From Dromaius novaehollandiae (Eukaryota; Chordata; Aves; Casuariiformes; Dromaiidae): 64,000 nt of DNA. This document shows positions 49,876 through 63,725 of the stretch, in pieces (position 1 is the first letter of the stretch; each line of letters opens with the position of its first letter). The DNA is taken from positions 33,004,501-33,068,500 of the forward strand of contig NC_088099.1 of the NCBI RefSeq assembly GCF_036370855.1, in the 5' to 3' direction. The translations under genes and the position numbers were made by a program. Under the pieces are notes generated by a model. The model saw nothing but the letters and a program-made list of their open reading frames with translations, did no database searches and was not told the origin of the DNA.

Positions 49876-51840
49876 AGCACGAAGCAAACAGTTAAATAAA
49901 TAACTGAAGTATTTCACCCTGACTGTGTTCTTCCAGACAGAGTAAACTTTCCTGTCTACTAGTAGAATCTGAGAAAGAGGAACAAGTAAAGGAACTAAAA
50001 ACCCTAAACTTTACAAACTCAGAGCAAGCTGCTAATGAGGAAACATGAGAAAACAACTACTTAGAGCATTAAATTCGGTCCTCTATTCAACACTAGTAAA
50101 CCTGTATTTGAAAAATAAATAAGTAAACAAATCCCCCAATCAAATGAAATATAGCATCTGTGTGGCTGAAGATGCTAGCAAAGGAGAGGGGTAATAATCC
50201 TTCCCACACCTTCCTGAATCAGCTTTAAAAAGAGACCCTATCATGTAACAGCACCCTAACCTCTGATATCACCAATGTTTGGTGTGCTATTTTAAACCTC
50301 ATTGTAGAAGCAGTAACAGTCAACAGTTCCATCTCATTTTGTGAGCATAAGCAAGTTCTTAGGAGACATCAGCGTCATGGCTGAGTGGTTTAAAAGGAAT
50401 TGATGCCATGACTTTACAATGACATTTCAGGGAACTTGCAGAAAGGGCGTATATCTGTATTTGCATGTAACTGCTATTACCAGCATGAAAGCCGCACCGA
50501 GCACAAACATGACTTCAGCCAAAACATTTCATAAAATAGGCATCTCTACAGAGAGGCACTAAATTTACAAAAGCAATTGAAGGAGGTTTCAGAGGGACTT
50601 GATAGGATTACAAACTGATGACATTGGTGTTGCAGTTTCAGTGGAAACTCTGCTTGATTAAGTTATTGAAGGATATAAAAGGAGGACAATTCAGAGACAC
50701 TGCAGAGCTTTTCCATTACCTAAGCTACAGGACTGGTCCCTAAATACAAAGGTTACTCTCAGATTCAATACTAGATCAGAGCCTGCAGTGTGGCTGACCG
50801 AGCACAATTCCAACTTCCCTTGTCTTCCAATGGCAGAGATGCTGCTGCAGTTAGCTGCATCCAAAACAGCATCAAATCGTCCAAGTAAAATCACAGAACA
50901 CAGAAAAAGTTGACTTAAGTCTGGCAGTTTCTGTAGGAAGTCTAACTCACCTGCCAAGTATCGTTTGAGCGTGCTCTATGCACATTCACCTTAGTTTGGC
51001 TGAAACTTTCTCACAGGCGAGGTACTGAAAATCATGGTAAGGTGGTAATAATTCAGAAGAACAAATACAAAAGCAATGGATCTGAGAAGACTGAGATCAC
51101 ACTGCTTTTATGTTAAACTGCTTAAATGAGGACTACAACCTCTTCATTTGGAAGAATCTGATCCTTTTTATGTTTACAGAAATGAAGCTTGTCCTTGAGG
51201 AAAATGTTTACATCACAATGCTTCATTCGGCAAAATCATGGATGTGGTGCTGGCTTTTTTCCCCCTGAAGTCTGCTTTTTCCTTCAGGAAACAAAACCAT
51301 GGTGGGACAATCACCCTGGGCAGAAAGTGAGATCCTTGATCTTTACACTGGCACTATTAATATGTGTTTAGAAAAGGCATTAGTTATATGAGAACAGGTT
51401 TCAGGACTTGAAAACAAGCTTCTGGAATGGAAAAACTGTTGTTGACAATACTTGTCATTCAGACCAGATTTTTTTTAAAGGTATATTTTGACAATGAAAG
51501 AATTCATAAAACCAGGTATGCTTTTACACCATTAAGAAGTTCATTTTTCCAAGTTAAAACTCTGCAAGGACTGTGGGAAAGCCACCAGTCTGCTATTACT
51601 GGCAGGTAGTTGCGAAGGGCACAAGAGCACAATTCGTTCTTACTTGCTGACAGAAGGATCCGTTTGAAAAAGGAAACCCAGCTAAGTGAAAGACAAAAAG
51701 AGGTACCTTTATCGAGTGTGATGACATTCGGACTGAGTTTTCTAAAAAAGACATACATCTTTAAACAAACTTGGGTGATAAGGTACAACTATGGCCTGTC
51801 CTGATCATACATGCACTTTATTTCATATAAAAATGTTTAA

Positions 51841-51890
51841 ATATATATATATGCATGTACATATGTATATACATGCATATGGGCACACAC
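51841..51890. repeat. TA/CATG-rich simple repeat
   Basis: A short (AT)n run is followed by ATGCATGTACATATGTATAT-type alternating purine-pyrimidine sequence and a CA run. It is a compound microsatellite. Confidence 0.75.
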
Positions 51891-53763
51891 ACACTAAACT
51901 TTTATGTCTCCATAGGTGTAGTAACTCAGCTCAGTGACAGCTGAAATGATCAGCTACTGCTGCAGTCACAACGCTAAGAAAGCAGAAAGGCCATCCAGGA
52001 TAATGAGAGAATTAGCCTGCTTCAGCCCCCTTGCCTAAGTATTTGTTCAGAACACACATGCTTTTATCTGGTCATCCATGATGGCAGATCTAGAATTATA
52101 TTACCACTTTAGCAACCTATTTTTGCTAAGAAATGATGACAGAACATACAATATTGCAGCACCAAAGCTAACAGCTCCTGCTCTCAGTCATGACAACATT
52201 TGGCCTTACCGTTTATACTTCTGGGATCAACTGCGGCAACTCAGCATTATCCCTGGGAGTCTGTTTTGCCTGCACCTAAGGGAGTTGCCCACATGTGCTT
52301 CTCCTGGGTGATGCAATGTTTAGAATTTAAAAAACATATATTCAAGTTAAATGCTAAAGAAAAGTTGATCTTACAACAATTCATTTCCATTACAGCTGGT
52401 TTTGCACATTTTGGAGAAAGCAGTGATGGAAAAACTAAACAGAAAATAACTTTACTTTCTCAGAAATATAACTGCCCTCTGATAACTGAATTCAAAAGGG
52501 GCACATGCACATATGTGCACACTCTAAACATACCATGAACAGAAAGCAGATCAGATGTAACACTGTTCCCTTAGAGCTGTTGTACAGATGATATCTAGAG
52601 ATTTTAAAATTTGCAAGTTATTAATAATTCCTCCTAATTACCCTGGAAAATACAATGAACTAGTGGGCAAAATAAAATCTAACCGAAAGTCCACTTCACC
52701 TATTTCAAAGTTGAAGTCTGACATCTACATTGCATTCTCATCCTTCTTGAACAATTTACCTACTGCAAAACACATACTGAAACAGAATAAGGCATCAGTC
52801 AGCACCTCCCTTGCTGTTACACGTTCACCTTTATCTACTTGCAAAATCCAAATACACATTCCCTCTCCTGAGCATCTTTTCATCTTGACAGTTTGGTTCT
52901 TTAATCCAAGTAGGGCAGACTCCAACGAGTATGTATGCCTCCCTAGCACACACACTATAGAAGGAACGCAGCATTGGCTCAGTGGCAACTGGTGTTCAGA
53001 CAGCTTTCTGAATCAAGTGGAAAGAAGGATCTAAGCTACACAAGCTCCAATTAAAGCAGAAGAGCTTAAACTAAGGCAATCTATTTATTAAAAATGTCTT
53101 AGGAGCTGTGACCAATGTGGATGAAAAGTAGTAAAAGAGGCTGCCCAGTGGCTGTTGTGCTGTTTTTAAACACATTTTCCACTAGGGCTAGGAATGATCA
53201 AGAGACTCATCATCTCAACAAGTACTCTTACTGTAAACAGCTTATGTTGAAAGTCAGACCTGTAATAAATACATGCATTTAATAATTTCACTCCTGAGAC
53301 ATGCAGTTCTGTTACAGACTAAAATGGGTACAGAAAGAACAAAAAAACAGAGGATAACTTAAGCCCTTTGTTTTCTTCAGTATTACTTGTAAAGAGAGAA
53401 ACTTGAGCATGTAAAACAAATTACCACTCATAATCCCTGTGAGGGTGCTGAGGATGCACATGGGACTGATTCCCCACAGGCATACAAGTATCAACAAGAG
53501 TTCAACAGACCTTCCCTCATCTAGAAGAATGTCTTTCTGCACATGCATCTGTCTTTTTCCTTTTCTTGTTTGCTACATGCACGTTCACTCTACAACTGTT
53601 TAAGTTTCCTAAAATCAGAAGGCTGTAATGGTCAAACTAATGCATGGAGGAAAAACAAAACAAACAAAACACAAAAACCACACCACGGCATGCCCTAGCA
53701 TTTCTTACACTTGAAACAGGATAATAAACACCAGAAAGGAAGCACCGTGAATCTGAGCATTGC

Positions 53764-53782
53764 ATTATTATTATTATTATTA
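53764..53782. repeat. (ATT)n microsatellite
   Basis: About six tandem ATT units in the long UBE2E1 intron. It is simple sequence with no other feature nearby. Confidence 0.9.
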
Positions 53783-56700
53783 AACAAACAGTCTATATAT
53801 TTGCATTTCATTAGCTCCCTGTGGTGGCAGAACTATAAAAGTTATCAGAGACATAAAGGGAAAAAAATAAGTAGCCAATAGCAAAGATTTCAAATACACT
53901 TACACAACCACATGGTTTTACAGCTGCTTTACATAACAATAAAAATGTAATATATGGTAGGTTTTTGGCAGTGTGGGGAGAGACAGCATCAAATGGCAAT
54001 AACAGAGTAAGCACAAATGATCTCTTTGGAACAATTAAGCAATTTTAGAAGCACCACTATGTCCAAGAGCTAATGGGTCCAAAGAGACATAAAGGTCAAA
54101 AGTGTGAGTTTCTCTCTACTGACCAGATATCACATATTTGGCCCTTAGGAAGAGAAGATAATTGCATAATCATATTATATAATCCTTACTAGAAAATAAT
54201 CCTATATAAAACCCAGCACATGAAGAAGAAATATCTTTCCTACAGAAGCCAAAAGCAAGGAGCAATCTTCCATACAGCTGTCTCAGCCTAATCAATAAAT
54301 GAAAAAAAGAAAAAAAATGCTTACTGTCATTGCATACTCTAGTTGAGAGAAAGAAAGCCACTGAATATATATAAAACAGTAAGGTGCTCAATAGTTCAAT
54401 AACAAGTTTGGAATTTCATTAAAGAAAGAAGGGGTAAATAAAACATTTTATACATTAAAACTCGCAACTCTTGTAGTGACCTTGAACTCTAATAACATGA
54501 ACATAGACAAATACACACACTTGCTTCTGAATGCAGTTCATTCACTATCTTCAGCAAAGGCAGAAATTTAGCACTTGATCTCATGTTGTTTATGACACAT
54601 TACCTTCTCAGAAGGCCAATCTAAGCAAACATCACAATTCCACTACTATCTTAAAGTCCAGAAAACCAGATTTTCTCTCTGAAAACAAGCCACTTGCTAA
54701 AACGGCTAGATGATTTTCCAGATATACATCATTTAAAGAGTACATAAGAGAAGGATTAATAAAAATATTGACCAATTAACATTGCATTTGCCTCGCGTAC
54801 AGTTGTGTGCTCTGTAAAGGCTCACACAGGCTCACCTATTGCACATGAAAAGATGTTCCCGTGACCCCAAAGCGAAGTTTAGATACACCCTCTTGACTAG
54901 AAACCTTTTTAAGTAATAAAATATACTTTTCCAATGACCAAAGAATACCATGTAAATGACGATGACAAACGTCAATTCATGTGTTCCTCGCACTCAGAAT
55001 TATCCCAATTGACCATTTAAGCCCTTTAAAAACACTCTTTCCTCTTTCCCTTTTATCAAGCTCTTCTGATTCATGATCTGAATACTTAACTCAAAAATCT
55101 ATATACACATTCAGTAGTTCAGTTGATCACTGCTACTTCATTTGCAAGTAAATTAATAAAACAAGATAGATTTTATTTGTTCAGTTTTTAAATTCCTCAT
55201 AACCATTTGCTTTCTATCAACAGAAGAACCCTGCTTCTTCAGTTTCCCAGCAGACACAGGCTGCAGAGTTTGACAAAGGTAATGGCTTACTGCAGAAAGA
55301 TTGGTGTAAGCATTAGGAAACAGAAGGGGCTAGAACAAGTTCAGTGCAGCAGGAAAAGGAGGCAAGAAGACACTAACACTGTTCTTCACAAGCCTGTGAT
55401 GGTTTGCAGAAGAGGGCCACTGCCACAGGCCAGAACAGGCACGCTGGCTCTCTTCTGCAAAGCTTACACCACACTGGTGAGTTGGTACATGCTAGACTGC
55501 AATGAAGAAATAGCCTGGAAGAGAAGTGCGAAGAGCCATGAATCTGTTTAAGAGACTGTCAGGTTTGCTACTGGGAAAAGAGATTTGGCAAAATAAATCC
55601 CCTCTCCCCCAGGCTCTCTACTTCCGAGGTCCACACGACTCCACCCCACACATTCCCAGTCTTCCCCAGGTTGTGATAGTTCAGTCATCAGCTTTAGTGC
55701 CTCTCTCTTTTCCTATTCCTTCTGAATCAATGAAGACTGCTGCAAATTGAATCCATTTCACAAGCTACCACACAATTCCCCTTCCCAGGTCCAAACCCCA
55801 GTCAGAGCTCCTTCCTTCAGTCCCTTTAAGCCAAACTGATCACAAACAAATCCCATCCAGCTGGTTCAGTCAGCCACAATGAGAGAGAGATCACAGCACA
55901 TGCCCACTTTCCCTAAGCCTTTTACTCCACTTCTACCTGCCTAGACCTTGCCAGTTCATCACATCTCCAGTTCAAAGTGCTACTGTCCCAAGGCTCTACT
56001 GTCCGATCCCTAATTTTTTAATCTTTCCTGACAAAATACAGTACTAGATATTGAAGATGTCCTAAATAGCTAGTTTTATGATATTTAGCACCACAATGAA
56101 ACATGTACCTGAGCAATCTCCGTGCTGAATTATTTGTCTAAATGCGTAACTCTACATCCCTGCATAAAGAACAAAATTTACTATGAAAAGCAAAGCAAAA
56201 GTCCTTGTAAAGTGATGTAGAAGTCACAGCTTGCACCATCTACATGCATCTAAATTTGCAATTGCTGTGGAAAAAATATCTACAAGACACACCTGATATA
56301 TTGCAAAAGCTCAAATATAACAGAATGTTTATAGTCATTAGGAGTTAAGTGCACACACTGAATACTAAGTACTTTAAATTGGAATGTCTCAGCATATGTA
56401 ATAGCTCTGCAATTTAACTAATATTTCCCTAACAAATAGTTATAGTCCTTCTAGTTATTGAGGTGGAAGGTGAAGTAGGAGCACAAAGACAGCAAAGAAA
56501 GAGATTAGCTGTTGGACACCTTTATTATTTCTCTGCTACTATCCAGAAAAAAACTAATATATCTCAAAACACATTATCCTATTACAATGTAGTAGTATCA
56601 CAAAGTAACAGATGTGATAACCTTGATGTGCATAAAACCGGAAAATAACCAAATCACACATTCAAGATACTACAATAGCTGTTGAATAAAACAACTCGCT

Positions 56701-57184
56701 TATTTACTTCAATCAGATAAGAAAAAAATGAAATGTCACAACATAAGCAGAACTTAATTTTGGGGGGAGGTGGGACGGATAGGGAGACATCTACAAGCCC
56801 AAGGACTAAGCCTATTTTATTATTAAAGAATATTTAAACATTGCTGGAAATTTACATACAGCTTTGCAAACACAGACAAGAATAAAAAGTCCTTTGCCCT
56901 GAAAATTTTACAGTCTAAATTCAACATTTCAGCATGTTGGTTAACCCTTCACAAAGGCAAAGAGAAGTGGCTGAGTGATAGAAAATGAGGGATGCTTTTA
57001 AAAAGCAAAGCTTAAGAAGAAAAGAGGCAGGAACTCTTCCATAAAAGGCAGAAATTGAACATTTTATGTGTGTAAAAGCAATATCGAGTGGAACAAGGTA
57101 ACAGAAAAGAGAGCAAAGTAAGAAGGACAAAAGGGAAAAGGGGGACAGGAGAGCAGAAACTGCATATTTGGTGGGTACTCCACT

Positions 57185-57610
57185 AATAGAGTAAAAAGGC
57201 TCCTTTTGGGTCATCTAATTCAATATTCTGTTCCTGACAGTGGCAAGAACAGATACTATTTAGACAGAATACATGACCGTGGCCACTATCTCCAGTCTAT
57301 TCCCCTTGTACTCCCACAGCATCCAGAGCCACTGGATTATGGATGATAAAGGGTACATCCCTGACTTTTCTCTTTGTATCTGCTTATCTGGTGTCGATAA
57401 ATTTGTCCAGCCCATTTTTGAATGTGCTGATACTATTTGCCTCCCCAACCCCCTGCAGCAACAGATTCCTGAATTCCACTGCCCACTGTACACAAGGACT
57501 TTATCTGTTTTAGAGTGACTCCCAGCAGTTTCAGTGAATAACCCTATTTCAAATACTATAGGATTTAGTGAGTAAGAGTTCTTGTCACGCTTCTCTTCCA
57601 GTTGCTAAGG
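57185..57610 (-). mobile_element. Degraded CR1-type LINE 3' fragment
   Basis: The plus strand reads TCATCTAATTCAATATTCTG and TTCCTGACAGTGGC, then AATTTGTCCAGCCCATTTTT, GCCTCCCCAACCCCCTGCAG and ATTCCTGAATTCCACTG, following the antisense CR1 tail order. It is old and non-coding. The open frames over it are chance readings of the repeat. Confidence 0.6.
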
Positions 57611-60165
57611 AATCAGGGTGTGCTCCTTTAGGAGACAGAGGTTCACTGGGCCTTCAACAAATTAAGTCTGTAGTTTCCTACCTTTAATACCAGTCTACAT
57701 TGACTGATATCCCCTGAGTTTTAAGTGATTTTTGAACTTTCCTACCCTTTTTCGGCTTGCTTGCTTGTTTCCCTCTCTTCCTTCCTCCCCCTCCCTCTAT
57801 TTCTACACTGGCTCTTCTCTCACTCCGTTCCTTTCTTGCTGTCACTCCCCTAATTTTCTTTTCCCACTCCTCACCGTTGTTTTCTTGCTCATGCTCTTAC
57901 TCATGCGCTTCTAAAGATATAGGAAGACAATCCATGGCTCAAGAGCCGCACGCAGCTCATGCAGCAGTTCGAGGAGGCCTGCAAAGATACAGTTGGGCAC
58001 CTGTTACATGCATTGTATTCTGAAAGGTGTAGTAGGTTGTGCCTTCTTGTTTTACAGAGCATTGTGAGCAGTTAAAGACTGTATAAACATGTTGACTTTA
58101 TTGCTATGCAAATATTTTGCCTTGCAAGTGGGTGTATAATACAACAGTGCAGTGAAAACTACTGTGGCAGCTTGCATGCTGGCTTGTTATTTAAAACTCA
58201 CTCACACCCAAGAAAAGGTTGGCCCATGGATGGCCTTCTCCATCCATGCAAGAGAAGGACGTCCCATCTCTTCTACTCCTTAAAGAGAGCAATAAGAAAG
58301 TGGAGCTAAACTGCTGGAGCTGAGAGAAAAAATCAGTCTTCCTCCACTTTCCACCTTCACCACAACCCTTTCTTTCTGCAGCTGGTGCAAAATTTTCTCA
58401 GCCATTCTGATGGGTCATCTCTCTGTGCCCCCCCTTACACTCACCATTAATATCTCTACACACAGTCTTGCTGTCCATAGCACACAAGACCTTCTGCCCA
58501 GAGTGGTTTTGCGTTTCTACTCAAATCCCAGCTGGAAAGCACACCTTTCCACTTTTTCACCAACTCATTCACTCTCACAGTCTTACAAACACAACAATAT
58601 GATTAACCTCATATGGGGAGTAAGGGGATGGAAAAATATCGGGAAAATGTTATTCCAAAGAAAGTGTTAAAATTTCACTAGAGGCTTAAATCCTGAGATG
58701 CTACTAAAAGACAAGCAGTAGGGCAACTGAAGAAAAAACTGAAGACCTGACACTGGTTACATTCCTAGTGACAGCCTTCCTAGGTCATTCTTGTAACTAT
58801 TCTACATCATCTTGCCTGACTTCTGAGATCACTATAGTGTGGTGTTGAAGTTCAGTTTTAAGTAGGAGGGAAAGCACCAACACAGCTTTAATACAATGGA
58901 GAATTATAGTCAGATTCATGATATTTTGAGATTTTATTTAGCATAGCCATTTAAAGTATTCTGCCTTCTCCCTCTCACCCATGTTTCCCCCAGTGTAAGT
59001 AACAAACAGTTTTCTCAAAAAACAGAGCATAATGAAACACGATGTCATTCACAAATTAAAAAAAACACACCATCAAAAACAAAACTAGACAATTCTTGCT
59101 GATGAACAACTTACGAGGCAGTTAAGAAGGACACCAACTATACATGCTTACATCCATCATCTAATATATCTCCTTTAAAAAGGTTACCAAGACATGTAGG
59201 AAATAATTAATGTGCAAATGTGATATTACAACAATCAGCTTGATTGATCAGAAATTTCTGATGAAATGACCTTTTGCAGTATACTACAGTATAGATATAA
59301 TTGCTTCTAAAACTGTATGTTATTACAACTGCGTGCATTTTAGCAATCTTTCAAAACCATCTGCAACAGTTAAGCACTGCTTTAATGAAAATATACTGTA
59401 ATTTCTTTACTGTTTATAGGCCATTTCTCAGAGCAGCCAGAGTCTATGCTTGTTCAGAATACCAAATAATATATTAAAACTTTCTGGAAGTTGTCCACTT
59501 GAAAATTTCAAATGTATGACACACCCATAGCGGTGATCACCTAAATTAGCATCTTAACATTTTAGTGGGGATAGCCAGTCTGCAAGTAAAACATTTTGGA
59601 CGGTTACCCTGACAGGCTTCCTTGTGTAATGATCGCTACTGCACTGAAGCTCTTCTGGTGTCTCCTAGAACTCTGACGGATTTCTGCATCCATACAAAAA
59701 GATTTCTCCCCTGCTACCCCCCATCAACTTATCTATTGTGAAAAGCCACCTTTAGCTTCAGAATTAATTTTTAACGTTTATGGATTTTTTTTCACTCCTG
59801 TTTGCAATTCTCAGCAGGAGCTCAGGTATAAAAGAAAAAAGAAAAACAAGAAAAAAAAAGCACTGGTTTCTCCTTAACAGACACTGGAATTAGCTTCATT
59901 GGCAAAAATCTATTGCTCAGATACCCACAGCAGAAAGAACATTAAATACTAGCAGCTCACCGACCACAGGAATACCTCTATTCTAGCCAGTAACACTTAC
60001 TACTGCCTTTACAATTCTCTGCATCATTTCAAGATTGTCTAGGTTTCCAGCGAGTCCGACAGCTCCAGAGGGAAAGATCAGAAATGTAGTTCTTTAATCT
60101 CTTAGACAATCTTTTATACAGATACAGAGAAAATGTAAAATACATCCACTGACATCCTGACTTGG

Positions 60166-60221
60166 TTTACATTCACTTCTGACTCTAAAAGTTTTTACAT
60201 TCACTTCTGACTCTAAAAGTT
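60166..60221. repeat. Perfect tandem duplication of a 28-bp unit
   Basis: Two adjacent identical copies of a 28-bp unit beginning TTTACATTCACTTCTG, at 60166-60193 and 60194-60221. The absence of differences suggests a recent slippage event, or less likely an assembly artefact. Confidence 0.92.
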
Positions 60222-62473
60222 GAAGACCTTGGAGGAATCAAGCTCTAAATTCTGCACTGCTTCACAGAAGCATAGAAGCAAAGAAATTTAACAGGACTCT
60301 ACATCATTAATTGTACAGCCTCTTTAATCCAATTACTTTGTATTTTCTCTTAAACAAATGAACTGCCAAAACTTGGCCTGGGCCCAGTTCTCAAAAGAGC
60401 TCAAATAAATCTTACCTGATCTATATTTTAAGCTGCAAAATCATGCAGGAGAAGGGGAATAATCAAACATTACATCTAATACGAGCTACAGTCTGCATAA
60501 CCCGCTCTCCTCTTCTCCCCCACCTCCCATCCCAGGGAGCCCAGGTTAATAAAGAATGCTGTTCGTTTGATGATGCAGTTAAGCATACAGATCTGTGTTA
60601 TATTCTCATGGTAATATCAATTAGTCTCTCACACACAGAAAATATTTATTAAATGCACTGTAGTAACCATTATACTTTCCACAATTGCCTTGGAAGACCA
60701 ATTGCATGTTGCTGAAATTTGCAGATTGACAAGGGAATCAAGAAACCCCCCTCTGAATTCCAAAGTGTACAGCGTTTATTTTGACAGTTTTCTTTTATTT
60801 ATAGTACTTGACAATACATGCTTTCCAGTTCATCCTGTAAAGTAATGAAGTCAGTATTTAGACCTGCAGTGTTAAGCCTCAGAGGGAAAAATATGCATAA
60901 ACTTATTCCATTCAATAAATGTACAGATTGGCAAGATTCTACTATAATGACTAAATAATATCATTAATTTAACTTAGTTTAAAGCACCTTCTTTGGTAGA
61001 GAAAGCATAGCTCCTACCTTTGTATACGGTGTACGAGTCTATACAAATGTGCAGTATCTCTTAACCCATTCAGATAAAATCGTATGTCCTTCTTGTTTAG
61101 TACATTAAATACTTCTGGAGGTGTGCTATACGGAAGACTGTGGTCTCTCAGTTAAGATTACACAAGACTACAGGCAGAGGCTGCAACAGTTTTGCTATGC
61201 AGAAGCTCCTCAATAGCCTTAATCCATTGCTGTAACTTCTAAGGGTGCAGGTGAGTTCTGTCTCCATCCCAGACCATCCCCTTCACCAGCAGGGCCATGC
61301 TCAATCTAGCATCAGACTACATCTTATCTGACCTCAGGACCAATCCCTTCTACAGAAACCACAAAACTCTCAGTGACTACCAACCTGCCCTTGTGGAAAT
61401 CCTCAAGACACAAAAACTTCCCCTATCACGTTATCAATCCCCTACGTTTCCTAGTTCCCTGTGGATAATTTTGTCTTCTTATAAATAGAAAAGGCAGAAT
61501 CAGGCCCTTAAAGCATACTCCACATGGAGTGTTTCCTATTTATGTCTATAAAGTACCATGCGCATGTCATACAAATATTTCTTAAAACAAAACCAGACGT
61601 ATAACCCATTGCTATGCACACATCCAAGTATAAAAATCAAGACGGGCAAAGCTGGAATGCAACTGAAATTATACCAAATTAAAGACTGCATAACCAAGAC
61701 AAAATATTAGAATATCTGTCTGATAAAACATATATGCAGCATAATAAATACAGTTGCACAGTGCCCTCCAAGGGCAACAAAGCTGAAAGTCAAATAATAA
61801 AAATTAAGTAGTATACAAGAGAGTGCACACAGGAGGTATTTCAATCCTCTTTGTTCTTAGCCATGATACAATTTCACAGCCGCTCTCAAGATACATCGTT
61901 CTGATATTTGGCATGCAAGAGCACAGAATGCAGTTCATTGGGGAATTACTGGGCCAGGATGTGCCAAACAAAATCTACCACAGAATGAGCCAGCTACTGC
62001 CACAGGATCTGAGAAGCCTTGCCATTAAAATGTTTCTGATTTTTAAAGAAGACTGATAAAAACTATTCACTGTCTTCAGAAATGTGAACTCCTGTAATAT
62101 TAACTAACGAATCCACAGTAAAGAAGCTGCTCCTATGCAGCTATTGTCTGAAGACATCAAGCAGAGGACATCACCTGCAGGAATTGCAACCTATGTATGT
62201 CTGCAACTTGCAATTCATCAACTATATAAATAGTACTATTTTTATGGTTTGCGAACTAGACCATAGGCAGCTGCTGAGTATCTCTAAATTAGTTAATACA
62301 CTGTTTCAAAAGGAAGAGTTATTTCTCCAGGGATCATGTGCCAAACAAAGGGGGGAGGGAATGGTGAACCACTGGTAGTTTATATGACAAAAGACATTTT
62401 TCAACTACACACATCACTAATTATGAAGATCTTTCCTATCCTGTAGTTACAGAAAACACCCCTATTTCAGGGA

Positions 62474-62493
62474 AACAACAACAACAACAACAA
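62474..62493. repeat. (ACA)n microsatellite
   Basis: Six tandem CAA/ACA units in the long UBE2E1 intron. Confidence 0.9.
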
Positions 62494-63629
62494 GAGTGCT
62501 AAAGCGACTTTTGCAAGCTGAGAATTCAAATTAAACATAATTTGCATTTTAGTCACAAGATAAAAATGCATGCAATTTTTTTTAAACAGGGAAATAAAAC
62601 CCTGCATTTGTGTCATTTTTGATCTAAAAATTTCAGCATGTACATAAAGGGGAAAAAAAGATCCTACTGAAATTAAAATTTTTAATTACAAAATATAAGA
62701 CCAGAAAGTTTATGCTAAAGTATGGCTATGTTCAGAAAAGTCTTCAAAGCATGAAAATAAAAAAAAATGTTGATACTATAATTTAATGATTACAGTACAT
62801 CCTTAAATAATACTCTAGATTTAAAAGCAAAAGCACTTAAAGCTTTATTAGAGTTGAAGGTATTTGGAAAGTACATTTGCAAAAAATTCCATGCACCGTA
62901 AGAACAACTGTAATCAAAACAAATGCTACACTTTCACAGTATGGAGATGAAATATATTAATTAGAAAAATAAACCATTGAGTTCCAAACTGCCTTTGAGC
63001 CACATATATTCTGCAGACTTCTCCCTAGCCAAGGAATCTTACTTCCACATTGCAAAGTTTTGAAAACTCCAAATGTTCCACATGTTAGAGTAGAGAGCAC
63101 ACCTCCCCACCATCTATACTGAGACATATATTTATTAAGTGCTGACAGCTAACTTTCACAAGACTCTCAGGGAGATCTGGTCCTTATTCTGTGAATTTAC
63201 AAAAACCATGCTGAAGGAGCCAGGAAACACAACTGTATTTTATTAGTATTTAAATAATGAATTTGTGATAGCATTTCACTCTGAAGCAATTGTAAGCCTA
63301 GCAGGCAAATGTCTCTTTCCGTAAAGATTTAAAAATTATTTTTAAGTAACATCTGGCTTTGCCTATATGGCCTTAAATGAGCCACGTGGAGACAAACTTG
63401 TTTCAGTTTGGGTAAGAAAGATTAAAAAACATTAATTCTACTTAATATCCATTTTGGTCCCTCTGCACAGATGGGAAAAATAACATTACATTACCATGCT
63501 TACATACAGTCAATACCAGACACCCAATAAAGCATAAACTCAAAGCCCTGCTTATAGCACAACTGATGCACACGGTTCCAGCAGAACAGCTAAGCTCAAG
63601 GCAGCCTGCAACAAAGGAGATTTACATTC

Positions 63630-63725
63630 ATTTCTCCACTCTGCCACAGACTTCCTCTGTGACCTTGGACAAGTCACTTTTTATCCCCATTTTACAGGTG
63701 GGTAGTTGCAGCACACAGAAACCAT
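63630..63725. repeat. MIR/CORE-SINE-like composite with inverted halves
   Basis: The left half, CTCTGCCACAGAC then CTGTGACCTTGGACAAGTCA, matches the sense MIR core. The right half, TTATCCCCATTTTACAG then GCAGCACACAG, matches the antisense MIR core. The switch occurs near 63681. Similarity to the remembered consensus is strong on both sides. Confidence 0.6.
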
